Positions 1-9,232 of a stretch of 64,000 nt of DNA are shown piece by piece. Origin of the DNA: Lentimicrobium sp. (GTDB taxonomy: Bacteria; Bacteroidota; Bacteroidia; Bacteroidales; Lentimicrobiaceae); assembly GCA_019429275.1 (NCBI GenBank), contig JAHYJC010000009.1, forward strand, positions 1 through 64,000. The letters are read 5' to 3'. A model generated the notes under the pieces. That model saw only the letters and a program-made list of their open reading frames with translations, was not told where the DNA came from and searched no databases. The number at the start of each line of letters is the position of its first letter. Positions within the stretch are counted from its first letter, which is position 1. Both the position numbers and the translations under genes were made by a program.

Positions 1-380
<380 letters not shown>

Positions 381-493
381 TAAGTACAATATCTCTTACT
401 TTTTCTTGCCTCTTTTTTCTGAGGTATCTATCTTCTTCCACCAACATGTCGAATCTGATCCACAATAAAATCAGATTTACCCATTAATGACAT

Positions 494-605
<112 letters not shown>

Positions 606-611
606 TTATAT

Positions 612-650
612 CACAAAGGCTATCCATAAAGGATGGCCTTTTGTGGTTTT
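612..650 (+). terminator. rRNA operon terminator
   Basis: An inverted repeat directly after 5S pairs CACAAAGGC plus ATCC with GGAT plus GCCTTTTGTG around an ATAAA loop, with one bulged base. A short T-rich stretch (GGTTTTAG) follows. Position and structure fit intrinsic termination of the rrn operon. Confidence 0.75.
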
Positions 651-762
651 AGTATCCCAATTATGTTGAATTCCTGACAAAAGCAAGGCTTCATCAGGGA
701 TTCATTTTTTAAATCCTCACCCTTACTAAAATTTGCTACTTCCAGCCTTTACTTTAAATACC

Positions 763-770
763 TATCTTTG
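763..770 (+). promoter_or_regulatory. Bacteroidota -7 promoter box (TATCTTTG)
   Basis: TATCTTTG matches the TAnnTTTG box read by the Bacteroidota primary sigma factor. It lies 52 bp before the ATG at 822 and overlaps the TTG at 768, which argues that translation starts at 822. No clear TTTG box is seen at the expected -33 distance. Confidence 0.6.
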
Positions 771-821
771 TCACTTGCTATCAAAACAGGTTTTTATTAT
801 AATTCAATATACCCGCATACC

Positions 822-1694
822 ATGCCGAGAATCGCTGAATCAGAACTAGTATTAAATCAAGATGGAAGTGTTTATCACTTGAAACTGTATCCTGATGAAA
901 TAGCACACGACATCATTGTTGTGGGCGATCCGGGAAGGGTGGATGCCATTTCAATGCACTTCGATCGCATTGAAGTGCAACGTCAGAATAGGGAAATCAG
1001 AACCCATACCGGTTATATCGGCCATAAACGAATTACAGTTCTGTCAACAGGTATGGGTACTGATAATATTGATATTGTCCTGAATGAACTTGATGCCCTG
1101 GTCAACATTGACCTGAAGGAGCGCAGAATCAAAACCAGTCATTCTGCGCTTAACATCATCAGGCTTGGCACATCAGGAGCCTTACAGGCCGATGTTCCTG
1201 TTGATTCAACGGTTATCTCCACCCATGGGCTGGGGCTCGATGGCATGCTTTATTATTACCGTGCCCTGAAGGCTGTTTACGATCAGGAAATGACCGAGGC
1301 GTTTATCAGCCAGAGTGGCTGGGACACTACTTTCCCCCGGCCTTATGCTGTTGCCGCATCGGGTAAACTGTTCAGCCTTTTTTCGAAGGATTACCTTCAT
1401 GGAATTACTGCAACGGCACCGGGGTTCTACGGACCTCAGGGAAGAATACTCAGACTTGAACCCACTCATCCCGATCTGAATCAGTTGCTGACTGATTTCA
1501 GGTTTGAAGGTAAGCGAATTGTTAATTTTGAGATGGAAACTTCAGCCCTTTATGGGTTGGGTAGATTATTGGGACATAACACATTAACCATTTGTGCAAT
1601 CATTGCAAACAGGGTAACCAAAACGTACAGCAAAAATTCTCAGGCCACTGTTAAGAAACTAATCGCCTCGGTGCTTGAGAAACTTACAGAATAA
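822..1694 (+). CDS. Nucleoside phosphorylase (uridine/purine phosphorylase family)
   Basis: A 290-residue protein of the PNP/UDP phosphorylase family, which cleaves nucleosides with phosphate to base and ribose-1-phosphate in salvage. Visible motifs are the phosphate-binding GDPGR at residues 35-39, a GTSGAL segment in the middle and VNFEMETSALYGL near residue 235, where the M-E pair contacts the ribose. The open frame extends upstream to a TTG at 768, but that codon overlaps the -7 promoter box, so ATG 822 is chosen. Base specificity cannot be read here; the overall pattern resembles Bacteroidota uridine phosphorylases. The gene is monocistronic, between the rRNA terminator and a 285-bp gap. 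Confidence 0.88.
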   Translation: MPRIAESELVLNQDGSVYHLKLYPDEIAHDIIVVGDPGRVDAISMHFDRIEVQRQNREIRTHTGYIGHKRITVLSTGMGTDNIDIVLNELDALVNIDLKERRIKTSHSALNIIRLGTSGALQADVPVDSTVISTHGLGLDGMLYYYRALKAVYDQEMTEAFISQSGWDTTFPRPYAVAASGKLFSLFSKDYLHGITATAPGFYGPQGRILRLEPTHPDLNQLLTDFRFEGKRIVNFEMETSALYGLGRLLGHNTLTICAIIANRVTKTYSKNSQATVKKLIASVLEKLTE

Positions 1695-1952
1695 ATCCAG
1701 ACTGGCAGGCTACAGGGATAGATTATAATTATGGTGGTCTATTCGTTCGCAATTATTGTATCAGGGCAACGACTTTTCGGATTTTGATGTTGGTAATATT
1801 GAGTTGCAAATTCAATATTTAACGAACAGCACTGCAAATACCGCTCAATTTCAGGCGGTCGTACTAAGTTGTACAAAATGCCACTTAGTGAAAGAATAAT
1901 TTAAAGATTGCGGCAAAACGCAAAAAGCAAGACCGGAATTTGAGTAACTCAT

Positions 1953-1960
1953 TATCTTTG
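1953..1960 (+). promoter_or_regulatory. -7 promoter box (TATCTTTG)
   Basis: TATCTTTG lies 19 bp before the ATG at 1980 and matches TAnnTTTG. The leader would be very short. The rest of the 1695-1979 gap shows no gene; only a weak hairpin (ACTAAGT/ACTTAGT near 1863-1890) was noticed. Confidence 0.6.
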
Positions 1961-1979
1961 TATTCTCTTATCAATTGAT

Positions 1980-2855
1980 ATGGAAGAGTTTGAAGAGAAA
2001 AACAATCAACTTCAGGCTTTGATCAGTTTGCTCGATGAGCCTGATCACAGCACGTTTAGCACTGTTCGCAACCAGATTTATTCATTTGGTCAGCAGGCAG
2101 TGCCTATGCTTGAACACGCCTGGGAGTCAACTTTCGACACTTTCCTGCAAAAGAGGATAGAGGACATCATTCATGAAATACAGTATAATCAGCTTTATAT
2201 TGATTTGACCCATTGGGCGCATCTTGGAAATCAGAATCTGCTTGATGGGTATATCCATTTTACCCGTTCGCAGTTTCAGAATCTTGATGAAAATACAATC
2301 CGGCAGCAAATTCATGTGATTCGTCGGGATATATGGCTGGAGTTGAATGAGAATCTTACTGCCCTGGAGAAGGTTAAGGTGCTGAATCACATTATCTTTG
2401 AGGTCCATCATTTTCGTCTGGCCCCTTTCCGTAAACCTGAAATCAGGCATCTTATGCTCAACAATCTGCTTGAGACCAGGACGGCCTATTCCATTTCCAT
2501 TGGCCTGCTTTATGCATTGCTGGCTCAAAGCCTTGATTTACCGGTTGCCGGTATTCTGCTACCGGGTGAACGTTTTGTGATGGCCTGGATGGATACTTGC
2601 CGGTCAGTTGAGAAACAGCCTTCAAGGGTTATGTTTTATATTAATCCCGAAAATAACGGAGGCGTTTTTACCCGCAATGAGATTACTGCCCTGCTCAGGC
2701 ATATGAAAATGCCAGTTTCCGATAATTTTTATCTGCCTGTTTCTCATCAGGCTCTTATTGATAAAATGTTTGAACTTCTTATTTTTCTGCATCGGAATGT
2801 TGGCGATCCTAACCGTATTAATGAACTGGAACATCTAAGATCGTCACTCACGTAA
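1980..2855 (+). CDS. SirB1-like transglutaminase-fold protein
   Basis: A 291-residue cytoplasmic protein. Residues about 165-205 (RTAYSISIGLLYALLAQSL followed by DLPVAGILLPGERFVMAW) match the conserved core of the SirB1/transglutaminase-like family, where a polar residue, the SLS-like helix and the LPGxF turn recur. The N-terminal half is helical without a recognisable motif. No catalytic cysteine is visible in the core, as in many SirB1 relatives, so enzyme activity is doubtful. It is convergent with purC across an 82-bp gap. Function is unknown. Confidence 0.72.
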   Translation: MEEFEEKNNQLQALISLLDEPDHSTFSTVRNQIYSFGQQAVPMLEHAWESTFDTFLQKRIEDIIHEIQYNQLYIDLTHWAHLGNQNLLDGYIHFTRSQFQNLDENTIRQQIHVIRRDIWLELNENLTALEKVKVLNHIIFEVHHFRLAPFRKPEIRHLMLNNLLETRTAYSISIGLLYALLAQSLDLPVAGILLPGERFVMAWMDTCRSVEKQPSRVMFYINPENNGGVFTRNEITALLRHMKMPVSDNFYLPVSHQALIDKMFELLIFLHRNVGDPNRINELEHLRSSLT

Positions 2856-2937
2856 TCAAGTTGGTTTTAACACAAAAAAGAGGACATCATGCTTGCAATG
2901 CCCTCACTGATTAATCTGTTTAATCTGTAATTTTAAC

Positions 2938-3891
2938 TTACCTGTAGTAAGCAGTTATGAATTTCAGGATATTCTGTTCCACCCTGGCAGGAACGTTTGT
3001 AATGTCGGATCGATCAAATTTTGTACCTGTAATGGTTTCGTATAATTCGATGTAGCGCTCCGAAACCTGGTTTACAAAAAGGTCGGTCATTTCTGGGACA
3101 GTCTGTCCTTCTTTCCCCTGGAATCCATTGATAATAAGCCATTCGCGCACAAATTCCTTGCTTAACTGCTTTTGCGATTCGTCATTTGCCTGACGTTTTT
3201 GATAACCTTCAAGATAGAAGTAACGTGATGAATCGGGCGTATGAATTTCGTCTATCAGGTAGATTTCATCCCCATCTTTTCCGAATTCATATTTTGTATC
3301 CACAAGAATTAATCCCATGTGGGCGGCCATTTCTGATCCCCTGCAGAATAATTTTCTTGTAAAATCCTCAAGTTTCAGATAATCTTCTTCGCTGACGATC
3401 CCGCTGCGGAGAATTTCTTCGCGCGAAATATCTTCATCGTGACCCACTAACGCTTTGGTGGTTGGGGTGATGATGGGCTCAGGGAAACGGTCATTCTCTT
3501 TCATTCCATCGGGCATTGGAATTCCACAAATGCTTCTTTTGCCTTCTTTGTATTCCCGCCAGGCATGTCCTGAAAGATAGCCGCGGATAACCATTTCAAC
3601 TTTGAAAGGTTCGCACAAACGGCCAACAGTTACCATTGGATCGGGAGTGGCAATTTTCCAGTTGGGAACAATGTCTTCGGTAGCATCAAGGTAACTGGCG
3701 GCAATCTGATTGAGCACCTGTCCTTTGTAGGGAATGCCCCGCGACAACACAACGTCAAAGGCTGATATCCTGTCGGTAGTTACCATGATGAGCAACTCAT
3801 CTTTGATATAATATACATCACGGACTTTCCCAACGTAAAACCTGGTTTGGCCGGGAAGACTGAAATTTGTTTTTGTGATAGCGTTTGTCAT
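2938..3891 (-). CDS. purC: Phosphoribosylaminoimidazole-succinocarboxamide synthase
   Basis: A 317-residue SAICAR synthetase, which joins aspartate to CAIR using ATP in de novo purine synthesis. Seen in the sequence: the N-terminal GKVRDVY nucleotide-binding start (residues about 22-28), DRISAFD, the family signature [14 protein letters not shown] and the second signature [10 protein letters not shown]. Length agrees with the longer Bacteroidota/yeast-like form. It stands alone on the minus strand, 60 bp downstream of the GH13 gene, and could be cotranscribed with it. Confidence 0.96.
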   Translation of the reverse strand: MTNAITKTNFSLPGQTRFYVGKVRDVYYIKDELLIMVTTDRISAFDVVLSRGIPYKGQVLNQIAASYLDATEDIVPNWKIATPDPMVTVGRLCEPFKVEMVIRGYLSGHAWREYKEGKRSICGIPMPDGMKENDRFPEPIITPTTKALVGHDEDISREEILRSGIVSEEDYLKLEDFTRKLFCRGSEMAAHMGLILVDTKYEFGKDGDEIYLIDEIHTPDSSRYFYLEGYQKRQANDESQKQLSKEFVREWLIINGFQGKEGQTVPEMTDLFVNQVSERYIELYETITGTKFDRSDITNVPARVEQNILKFITAYYR

Positions 3892-3951
3892 TAATATTGA
3901 ATTTGTTCTGAGTAATTGGTTTTAAAGATGGTTACATATGTTCCGGAATTC

Positions 3952-5673
3952 TTAATTCGCCAGCCTGATCCACTTAAATCCGAAAGGAGTAAAGGTAAGC
4001 GGACTCTTCACCGGCTTGTTTTCAAGCATATCGATGCCATTGACAGTTTTCCCATCAATGGTGCTTACTTCCAAAGCATTCTCCGAAAGGTTATTCAGCA
4101 CCAGTACCTTTTCGCCTTCAAATTCCCTGAAATAGGCAAGTACAGGTTGAGTGCCGGGCTTTATACCTGTAATCTGCGGATTTGCCCAGATATTTTTACC
4201 TCTGCTGAATACCTTGCTCCTTGCTTTCAACTGTTTGCGGAGAGTGGCATTGACTTTTGAAGTAAGCGAATCAGGATCAGATAGTTCTGATTTTATTTTT
4301 CCCCAGTAAAGGGGACCACGTCCCAGGTACCTTGTATCGTCTTTTCCGGTTTCCTTTCGGAATGATTCATAGAATTCCTCATCGTTGAGCTTTGCATATT
4401 CATCGCCATAATATATGATGGGAGTTCCCGATAGCGTGAGCATAATGCTGAAGGCCAGTCCGATTTTATCGGGATTGCGGTCAAGCATTTCCGAAAGCCT
4501 TCCTGAAATTCCTTCACCCACCCTGAAATCCCACAGCGGTTTTTTGCAATAATGTCCGTGAATGATGGCCCTGTCTTCGGGAGAAACCATTTCGAGGGTA
4601 AGCTCATCATGAAGTCTGAGAAATATAAACCACTGGTTTTCAGGTAAAATATCAGGGGTAACCGATGGATGCAATATGTTGAGGACCGGTTTGGCATCCT
4701 GCAAGGCAAGCGTTTTGAAAATCATAGGCATCAGCGGAAAATGATAGCCGGCATGGCACTCATCGCCCTCTCCGAAATATTTTACCACTTCAGCCGGAGG
4801 CTGACAGGCTTCGGCAAGCAGCAGCGTATTCGGCCTTACTTCATCGAGCACAGCCCTGAAAATTTTGATGATGGTATGTGCCTGCGGAAGATTTTCGCAA
4901 TCGGTTCCCTCTTCTTTCCAGATGTAGGGAATGGCGTCGGCGCGGAAGCCGTCGAGTCCCTGGCTCAGCCAGAAAAGCAGTATTCTGCAGATTTCAAGCA
5001 ATACTTTTGGATTCCGGTAGTTCAAATCGGGCTGAAATTCAAAAAACCGGTGGAAAAAGTAGCTGTTGCCGTCCTGCTCCCAGTTGCTGGGGCACAGTCC
5101 CTTGAATATGATGCGGGTTTCCTTATAGCGGTTGGAATCTTTATTCCAGATGTAATAATCGCGGAATGGATTTTTGGGTCCTTTGCGGGATTCAACAAAC
5201 CAGGGATGTTCTTCGGAGGTGTGATTCATGGCAATGTCGAAAATCACCCTGAGTCCGTTTTTGTGGGCTTCGGCCAGGAAATCGCGGAAAGCTTTCTGTT
5301 TTGCTTCAACAGAGGCTGTTTCGGGCATTCCCAGCAAATCGGCCCTGATGTTGCGATAATCCCTGATGTCGAAGCCTGCATCACGCATGGGCGAATCAAG
5401 GATAGGAAGCAGCCACAAACAGGTGATGCCCAGGTCGCGGAGTTGAGGAAGTTTTTCGGTAAGTCCCGAAAAAGTCTCATTGAAAAAGTCGATGTACAGC
5501 GAATATACAATGGCATCTTTATACCACCCTTCAGGCTGTGGACCGAAGGTGATGTTGCCGGCGGCGTTTTTAATTTCACCGATGAGTTCTTCGAGTATGG
5601 CATCTCCGGAACCTGAGGGGTAGATTTCGGACCATAATCTGCGCAAAACCTCAGGGCTATCTTTTTTGGTCAT
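3952..5673 (-). CDS. GH13 enzyme resembling trehalose synthase (maltose glucosylmutase)
   Basis: A 573-residue cytoplasmic GH13 protein with no signal peptide. The catalytic region follows the TreS pattern: nucleophile Asp in DGFRADAIPYIW, the EGTDCENLP segment typical of TreS, acid/base Glu in LLLAEACQPP, then EGDECHAGYHFPLMP. The transition-state Asp is in RLHDELTLEMV, where TreS and most GH13 enzymes have NHD, so Asn is replaced by Leu. TreS interconverts maltose and trehalose. Substrate is inferred from these motifs only; another alpha-glucosyltransferase role is possible. Length fits TreS without a fused maltokinase. A TAACTTTG box upstream (5711-5718) gives it its own promoter. Confidence 0.82.
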   Translation of the reverse strand: MTKKDSPEVLRRLWSEIYPSGSGDAILEELIGEIKNAAGNITFGPQPEGWYKDAIVYSLYIDFFNETFSGLTEKLPQLRDLGITCLWLLPILDSPMRDAGFDIRDYRNIRADLLGMPETASVEAKQKAFRDFLAEAHKNGLRVIFDIAMNHTSEEHPWFVESRKGPKNPFRDYYIWNKDSNRYKETRIIFKGLCPSNWEQDGNSYFFHRFFEFQPDLNYRNPKVLLEICRILLFWLSQGLDGFRADAIPYIWKEEGTDCENLPQAHTIIKIFRAVLDEVRPNTLLLAEACQPPAEVVKYFGEGDECHAGYHFPLMPMIFKTLALQDAKPVLNILHPSVTPDILPENQWFIFLRLHDELTLEMVSPEDRAIIHGHYCKKPLWDFRVGEGISGRLSEMLDRNPDKIGLAFSIMLTLSGTPIIYYGDEYAKLNDEEFYESFRKETGKDDTRYLGRGPLYWGKIKSELSDPDSLTSKVNATLRKQLKARSKVFSRGKNIWANPQITGIKPGTQPVLAYFREFEGEKVLVLNNLSENALEVSTIDGKTVNGIDMLENKPVKSPLTFTPFGFKWIRLAN

Positions 5674-5710
5674 AAAATATTATAGTTATTATGATGTTTA
5701 TTTATATGTG

Positions 5711-5718
5711 CAAAGTTA
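5711..5718 (-). promoter_or_regulatory. -7 promoter box (TAACTTTG) for the GH13 gene
   Basis: On the minus strand TAACTTTG lies 37 bp before the ATG at 5673, in the divergent gap between the GH13 gene and the aspartyl protease gene. No good -33 box was found. Confidence 0.55.
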
Positions 5719-5800
5719 ATGATTATGCTACTGGGAAGTATGCGATCGTTGGTTTTTATTATCTTCGTGGTTGTGTTACTTTAACCAATCCATTTGAAAT

Positions 5801-7039
5801 TTGTTGTCGGTAAAATTCTTTAAAAAATATGCCCTTACAGTGGCTATAATATTATGGACAAATGTTTTGTTTGCCCAGCTTGGATATTTTGGCCTGCCCG
5901 AAGTTCGCAAACAGCATACCCTGAGTTTTTCTAATTACGATAATCTGGTTGTGGTTGGGGCCCTGTTGGGTGATTCAGTTCCTGTAAGGCTGTTGCTCGA
6001 TAGCGGAGTTGAGGGGTTAATCATAACCGATATGCAGGTGGCTTCAATTTATGCAGAAAAGTGTATCCGTAAATTTAAACTTGCAGCTCCCGGCAATCCC
6101 GAAGAACTTGAAGCCTGCGTAACCCGGCCGGTAAAAGTAAAAATGGGTAAGCTAAGTCCTGCATTTATCAACCTTATTCTGCTTGATGAAGACTATTTTT
6201 CGCTGGATGAGTATATAGGTTCAAAGGTTCACGGCCTGATAAGTATGTCGAAGTTCAGAAATATGGTAGTTACTACCAATTACGATAACAATACACTCAG
6301 ATTCCGAAATCCCGATAATTATACAATTCCGCCACGCAGCGCAGTTATCCCCATCAGCCTGATTCGCGAAAAGCCATACATGACCTCGCGTGTTGAACTC
6401 GACAACGGAACCATAATGGATTTGTGGCTGATGATAGATTCTGGGGCTAACCATCCTCTGCTTCTGGAGTTTGACAGCCTGAGCGGCTATGTGCCCAAAC
6501 ATTCTATAGATGCCATCATTGGCAGGGGGCTCGGGGGCAATCTGCACGGAAGTTTTGCCCGTGTGGGCTGGATGATGCTTGGCGGTTTCAGGCTCGATGA
6601 TGTGATTGTCTCATTTACTGACAGTTACATGCCCGGAAATATAAACAACAGGCTTAGCCGGCATGGAACACTTGGTTCAGGAGCCCTGGGCCGCTTCAGG
6701 GTAACCTTTGATTATACCAACAACAGGATGATTCTTCAAAAGGGTAGCAAATTCAGGATGCCTTTTGAGTACAATATGAGCGGCATTTCTTTCAGAGCGA
6801 TGGGATTGGGTTTCAACCTTTTTGAGGTGAGTGAAGTCATTCCTGGCTCCCCGGCAGGCCTGGCAGGGGTGAAGGCCGGTGATATACTGCTCAGTGTGAA
6901 TAATAAATCTACTTTTCTTTTAAATCTGGGAGAACTCAACAGAATACTTAGCCAACGTGCGGGAAACTACATAGATTTGAGGGTTTCGCGTGAGGGGAAG
7001 CAAATGGAATTCAAATTCAGGCTGAAGAGGTTGATATGA
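5801..7039 (+). CDS. Exported retropepsin-like aspartyl protease with C-terminal PDZ domain
   Basis: A 412-residue protein. An N-terminal signal segment (KKYALTVAIILWTNVLFAQ) indicates export. Two aspartyl-protease motifs occur, LLLDSGVEGLII near residue 67 and LMIDSGANHPLLL near residue 210, so both halves of a pseudo-dimer may be in one chain, as in pepsin-like enzymes. A PDZ domain lies at about 335-405 (VIPGSPAGLAGVKAGDILL). Substrate is unknown. The start is TTG (two TTG codons at 5801 and 5804) because no in-frame ATG precedes the signal peptide. It is divergent from the GH13 gene and followed by four 37-bp repeats. Confidence 0.8.
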   Translation: MLSVKFFKKYALTVAIILWTNVLFAQLGYFGLPEVRKQHTLSFSNYDNLVVVGALLGDSVPVRLLLDSGVEGLIITDMQVASIYAEKCIRKFKLAAPGNPEELEACVTRPVKVKMGKLSPAFINLILLDEDYFSLDEYIGSKVHGLISMSKFRNMVVTTNYDNNTLRFRNPDNYTIPPRSAVIPISLIREKPYMTSRVELDNGTIMDLWLMIDSGANHPLLLEFDSLSGYVPKHSIDAIIGRGLGGNLHGSFARVGWMMLGGFRLDDVIVSFTDSYMPGNINNRLSRHGTLGSGALGRFRVTFDYTNNRMILQKGSKFRMPFEYNMSGISFRAMGLGFNLFEVSEVIPGSPAGLAGVKAGDILLSVNNKSTFLLNLGELNRILSQRAGNYIDLRVSREGKQMEFKFRLKRLI

Positions 7040-7053
7040 TTTTTAGGGAGGTT

Positions 7054-7201
7054 TGAGGCTGACCCTTCGGCTTCGCTCAGGGTAACAGGTTGAGGTTGAC
7101 CCTTCGGCTTCGCTCAGGGTAACAGGTTGAGGTTGACCCTTCGGCTTCGCTCAGGGTAACAGGTTAAGGTTGACCCTTCGGCTTCGCTCAGGGTAACAGG
7201 T
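7054..7201 (+). repeat. Four tandem 37-bp repeats with internal hairpin
   Basis: Four units start at 7054, 7091, 7128 and 7165 with period 37. Each contains CCCTTCGGCTTCGCTCAGGG, whose ends pair (CCCT with AGGG). Units differ by one or two bases. The core is related to the cttcggctccgctcag motifs near 22 kb. The rest of the 7040-7315 gap holds only the promoter of the next gene. Confidence 0.9.
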
Positions 7202-7265
7202 TAAGGATTTAGAAATTAGTTATTCTCATTCCGGCTATAACGCTCTTTATTGAGGCAGTAATTTG

Positions 7266-7273
7266 TAAATTTG
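7266..7273 (+). promoter_or_regulatory. -7 promoter box (TAAATTTG)
   Basis: TAAATTTG is 42 bp before the ATG at 7316 of the exported amylase gene and matches TAnnTTTG. Confidence 0.5.
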
Positions 7274-7315
7274 TGAACTTACATCATCAGCAATAACTAT
7301 ATAATTTATATTCAC

Positions 7316-9196
7316 ATGAAATACCTTTCAAAATCACTATTGCTTATTAATCTTATTTTATTGTTTTCTCTGCCGGCTTTCAGTCAGAAAGCTGAAAAAA
7401 TCAGCCAGAATCCGACTTTCAGGGTGGAGCCTCCTTCGTGGTGGGCGGGAATGAAGCATCCTGAACTTCAGCTGCTTGTTTATGGGAAAGACATTGCCCT
7501 TACGGATGTTGCCCTGGAATATCCCGGAGTGGTGCTGAGAAAGAAAATCGCGGTTGAAAATCCGAATTACCTGTTTCTCGACCTGGAACTTGCGCCTGAT
7601 GTGAAACCCGGAAGTTTTGAGATTGCTTTTATCCGTGAAAGGGAAACGGTATTTACTTACAACTACTACCTCAGGGAAAGAGAGCCGGGATCAGCAACGC
7701 GCAAAGGTTTTGATTCCGGAGATGTCATTTACCTACTTATGCCCGACAGGTTTGCCAATGGCGATCCGGCCAACGACAATATGCCCGGAATGCTTGAAAA
7801 AGCTGACAGGAATAATCCTGGTGGCAGGCATGGTGGTGATATTGCCGGAATCCGTAAAAATCTTGATTACATCAGCGATCTGGGTATGACTGCCGTGTGG
7901 ATCAATCCGCTACTCGAAAACAACAACGCGGCCTGGTCATATCATGGTTATGCCATCACCGACTTTTACAAAGTTGACCCCAGATTTGGGACAAACGATG
8001 ATTATGTTGCTCTGGTAAAAGAAGCCCATGAAAAAGGCCTGAAAATAATTATGGATATGATTTTCAACCATTGCGGCATCAATCACTGGTTTATCAACGA
8101 TTTGCCCATGAGCAACTGGATACATCAGTTTCCGGAATTTACAAAATCGAATTTCAGAGCTGAGGCCATAACCGATCCCTATGCATCGGAATATGACCGC
8201 AACAAGTTGCTGCAGGGCTGGTTCGATACCAATATGCCCGACCTTGATCAGCGAAATCCGCTGGTAACCGAATACCTGATACAGAACAGCATCTGGTGGA
8301 TTGAGTTTGCAGGGCTCAGTGGCATACGCCTCGATACCCAGCCTTATCCCTACAAGGAAATGATTGCCGAATGGGGTAAAAGGGTTTTTAATGAATATCC
8401 CGACTTCAACATCGTTGGGGAGGCTTGGCTGAACCGCGAGGGAATGAATGCGTATTACCAGAAAGATGCAATAGTTGGCGACGGCTACAACTCATACCTG
8501 CCCAGCATCACCGATTTTTCGATGCATGGTGCCATGGCAAGGGCTTTTACCGAAAACGATGGCTGGTCAGAAGGTATGGCAAGGCTGTATTACGTGCTGG
8601 CTCAGGATTTCCTGTGGGCCGATCCGTCGAAAAATCTGATATTTCTCGATAATCATGATGTTAACCGCTATTTCAACAATGTCGGTAACGATATAGATGC
8701 CCTGAAAATGGCGCTTAGCTTTCTGCTGACTACCCGGGGCATTCCACAGATTTACTACGGAACCGAGTTGCTGATGGATGAACCGGAACACAAAGGACAC
8801 GGAGAGATCAGAAAAGACTTTCCGGGTGGCTGGCCGGGCGATGCCGTGAATGCCTTTGCCCGCGAAGGACGCACCAACGATCAGAATGAAATTTTCAGCT
8901 ACATGCAACGGCTACTAAAATTTCGGCAGCACAGCCTGCCCGTTACCCGGGGAAAGTTACTGCAGTTTATTCCCTCTGACGGACTGTATGTTTACTTTAG
9001 ACAGCATGAAGACCAGACCGTAATGGTGGTGCTGAACAACAGTAAGTCTGCCAAGAAACTGAATATGACGAAGTATGCCGAAGCCCTCAAAGATTATACA
9101 ACCGCCAACGATGTCATCAGCCTGCAGAAGTTAAGCCTTTCCAAAGGCCTTGAGAGTAAGCCCCGTTCGGCAATGGTACTTGAACTTTCGCGGTAA
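7316..9196 (+). CDS. Exported GH13 alpha-amylase / cyclomaltodextrinase-like enzyme
   Basis: A 626-residue protein with a signal peptide (cleavage about residue 24, after LPAFS). It has an N-terminal beta-sandwich domain (about 35-125) of the cyclomaltodextrinase N-terminal kind, then a GH13 barrel: YLLMPDRFANGDPANDN, nucleophile Asp in GIRLDTQPY, acid/base Glu in IVGEAWL, third Asp in FLDNHDVNR. A C-terminal beta domain follows. It probably hydrolyses maltodextrins or cyclodextrins in the periplasm or at the cell surface, like SusA-type neopullulanases. No susC/susD pair is present. The GH25 gene follows 36 bp downstream and may be cotranscribed. Confidence 0.9.
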   Translation: MKYLSKSLLLINLILLFSLPAFSQKAEKISQNPTFRVEPPSWWAGMKHPELQLLVYGKDIALTDVALEYPGVVLRKKIAVENPNYLFLDLELAPDVKPGSFEIAFIRERETVFTYNYYLREREPGSATRKGFDSGDVIYLLMPDRFANGDPANDNMPGMLEKADRNNPGGRHGGDIAGIRKNLDYISDLGMTAVWINPLLENNNAAWSYHGYAITDFYKVDPRFGTNDDYVALVKEAHEKGLKIIMDMIFNHCGINHWFINDLPMSNWIHQFPEFTKSNFRAEAITDPYASEYDRNKLLQGWFDTNMPDLDQRNPLVTEYLIQNSIWWIEFAGLSGIRLDTQPYPYKEMIAEWGKRVFNEYPDFNIVGEAWLNREGMNAYYQKDAIVGDGYNSYLPSITDFSMHGAMARAFTENDGWSEGMARLYYVLAQDFLWADPSKNLIFLDNHDVNRYFNNVGNDIDALKMALSFLLTTRGIPQIYYGTELLMDEPEHKGHGEIRKDFPGGWPGDAVNAFAREGRTNDQNEIFSYMQRLLKFRQHSLPVTRGKLLQFIPSDGLYVYFRQHEDQTVMVVLNNSKSAKKLNMTKYAEALKDYTTANDVISLQKLSLSKGLESKPRSAMVLELSR

Positions 9197-9232
9197 ATCA
9201 TTTTCTGATAATTTAAGACTTCACCAACAGGA

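Noticed and set aside
768-821. N-terminal extension of the nucleoside phosphorylase from TTG 768
   Set aside because: The TTG overlaps the TATCTTTG promoter box and the extension has no family match; ATG 822 fits better.
4669-5616. Long plus-strand frame (315 codons) inside the TreS-like gene
   Set aside because: It is antisense to a well-supported GH13 gene and shows no family pattern.
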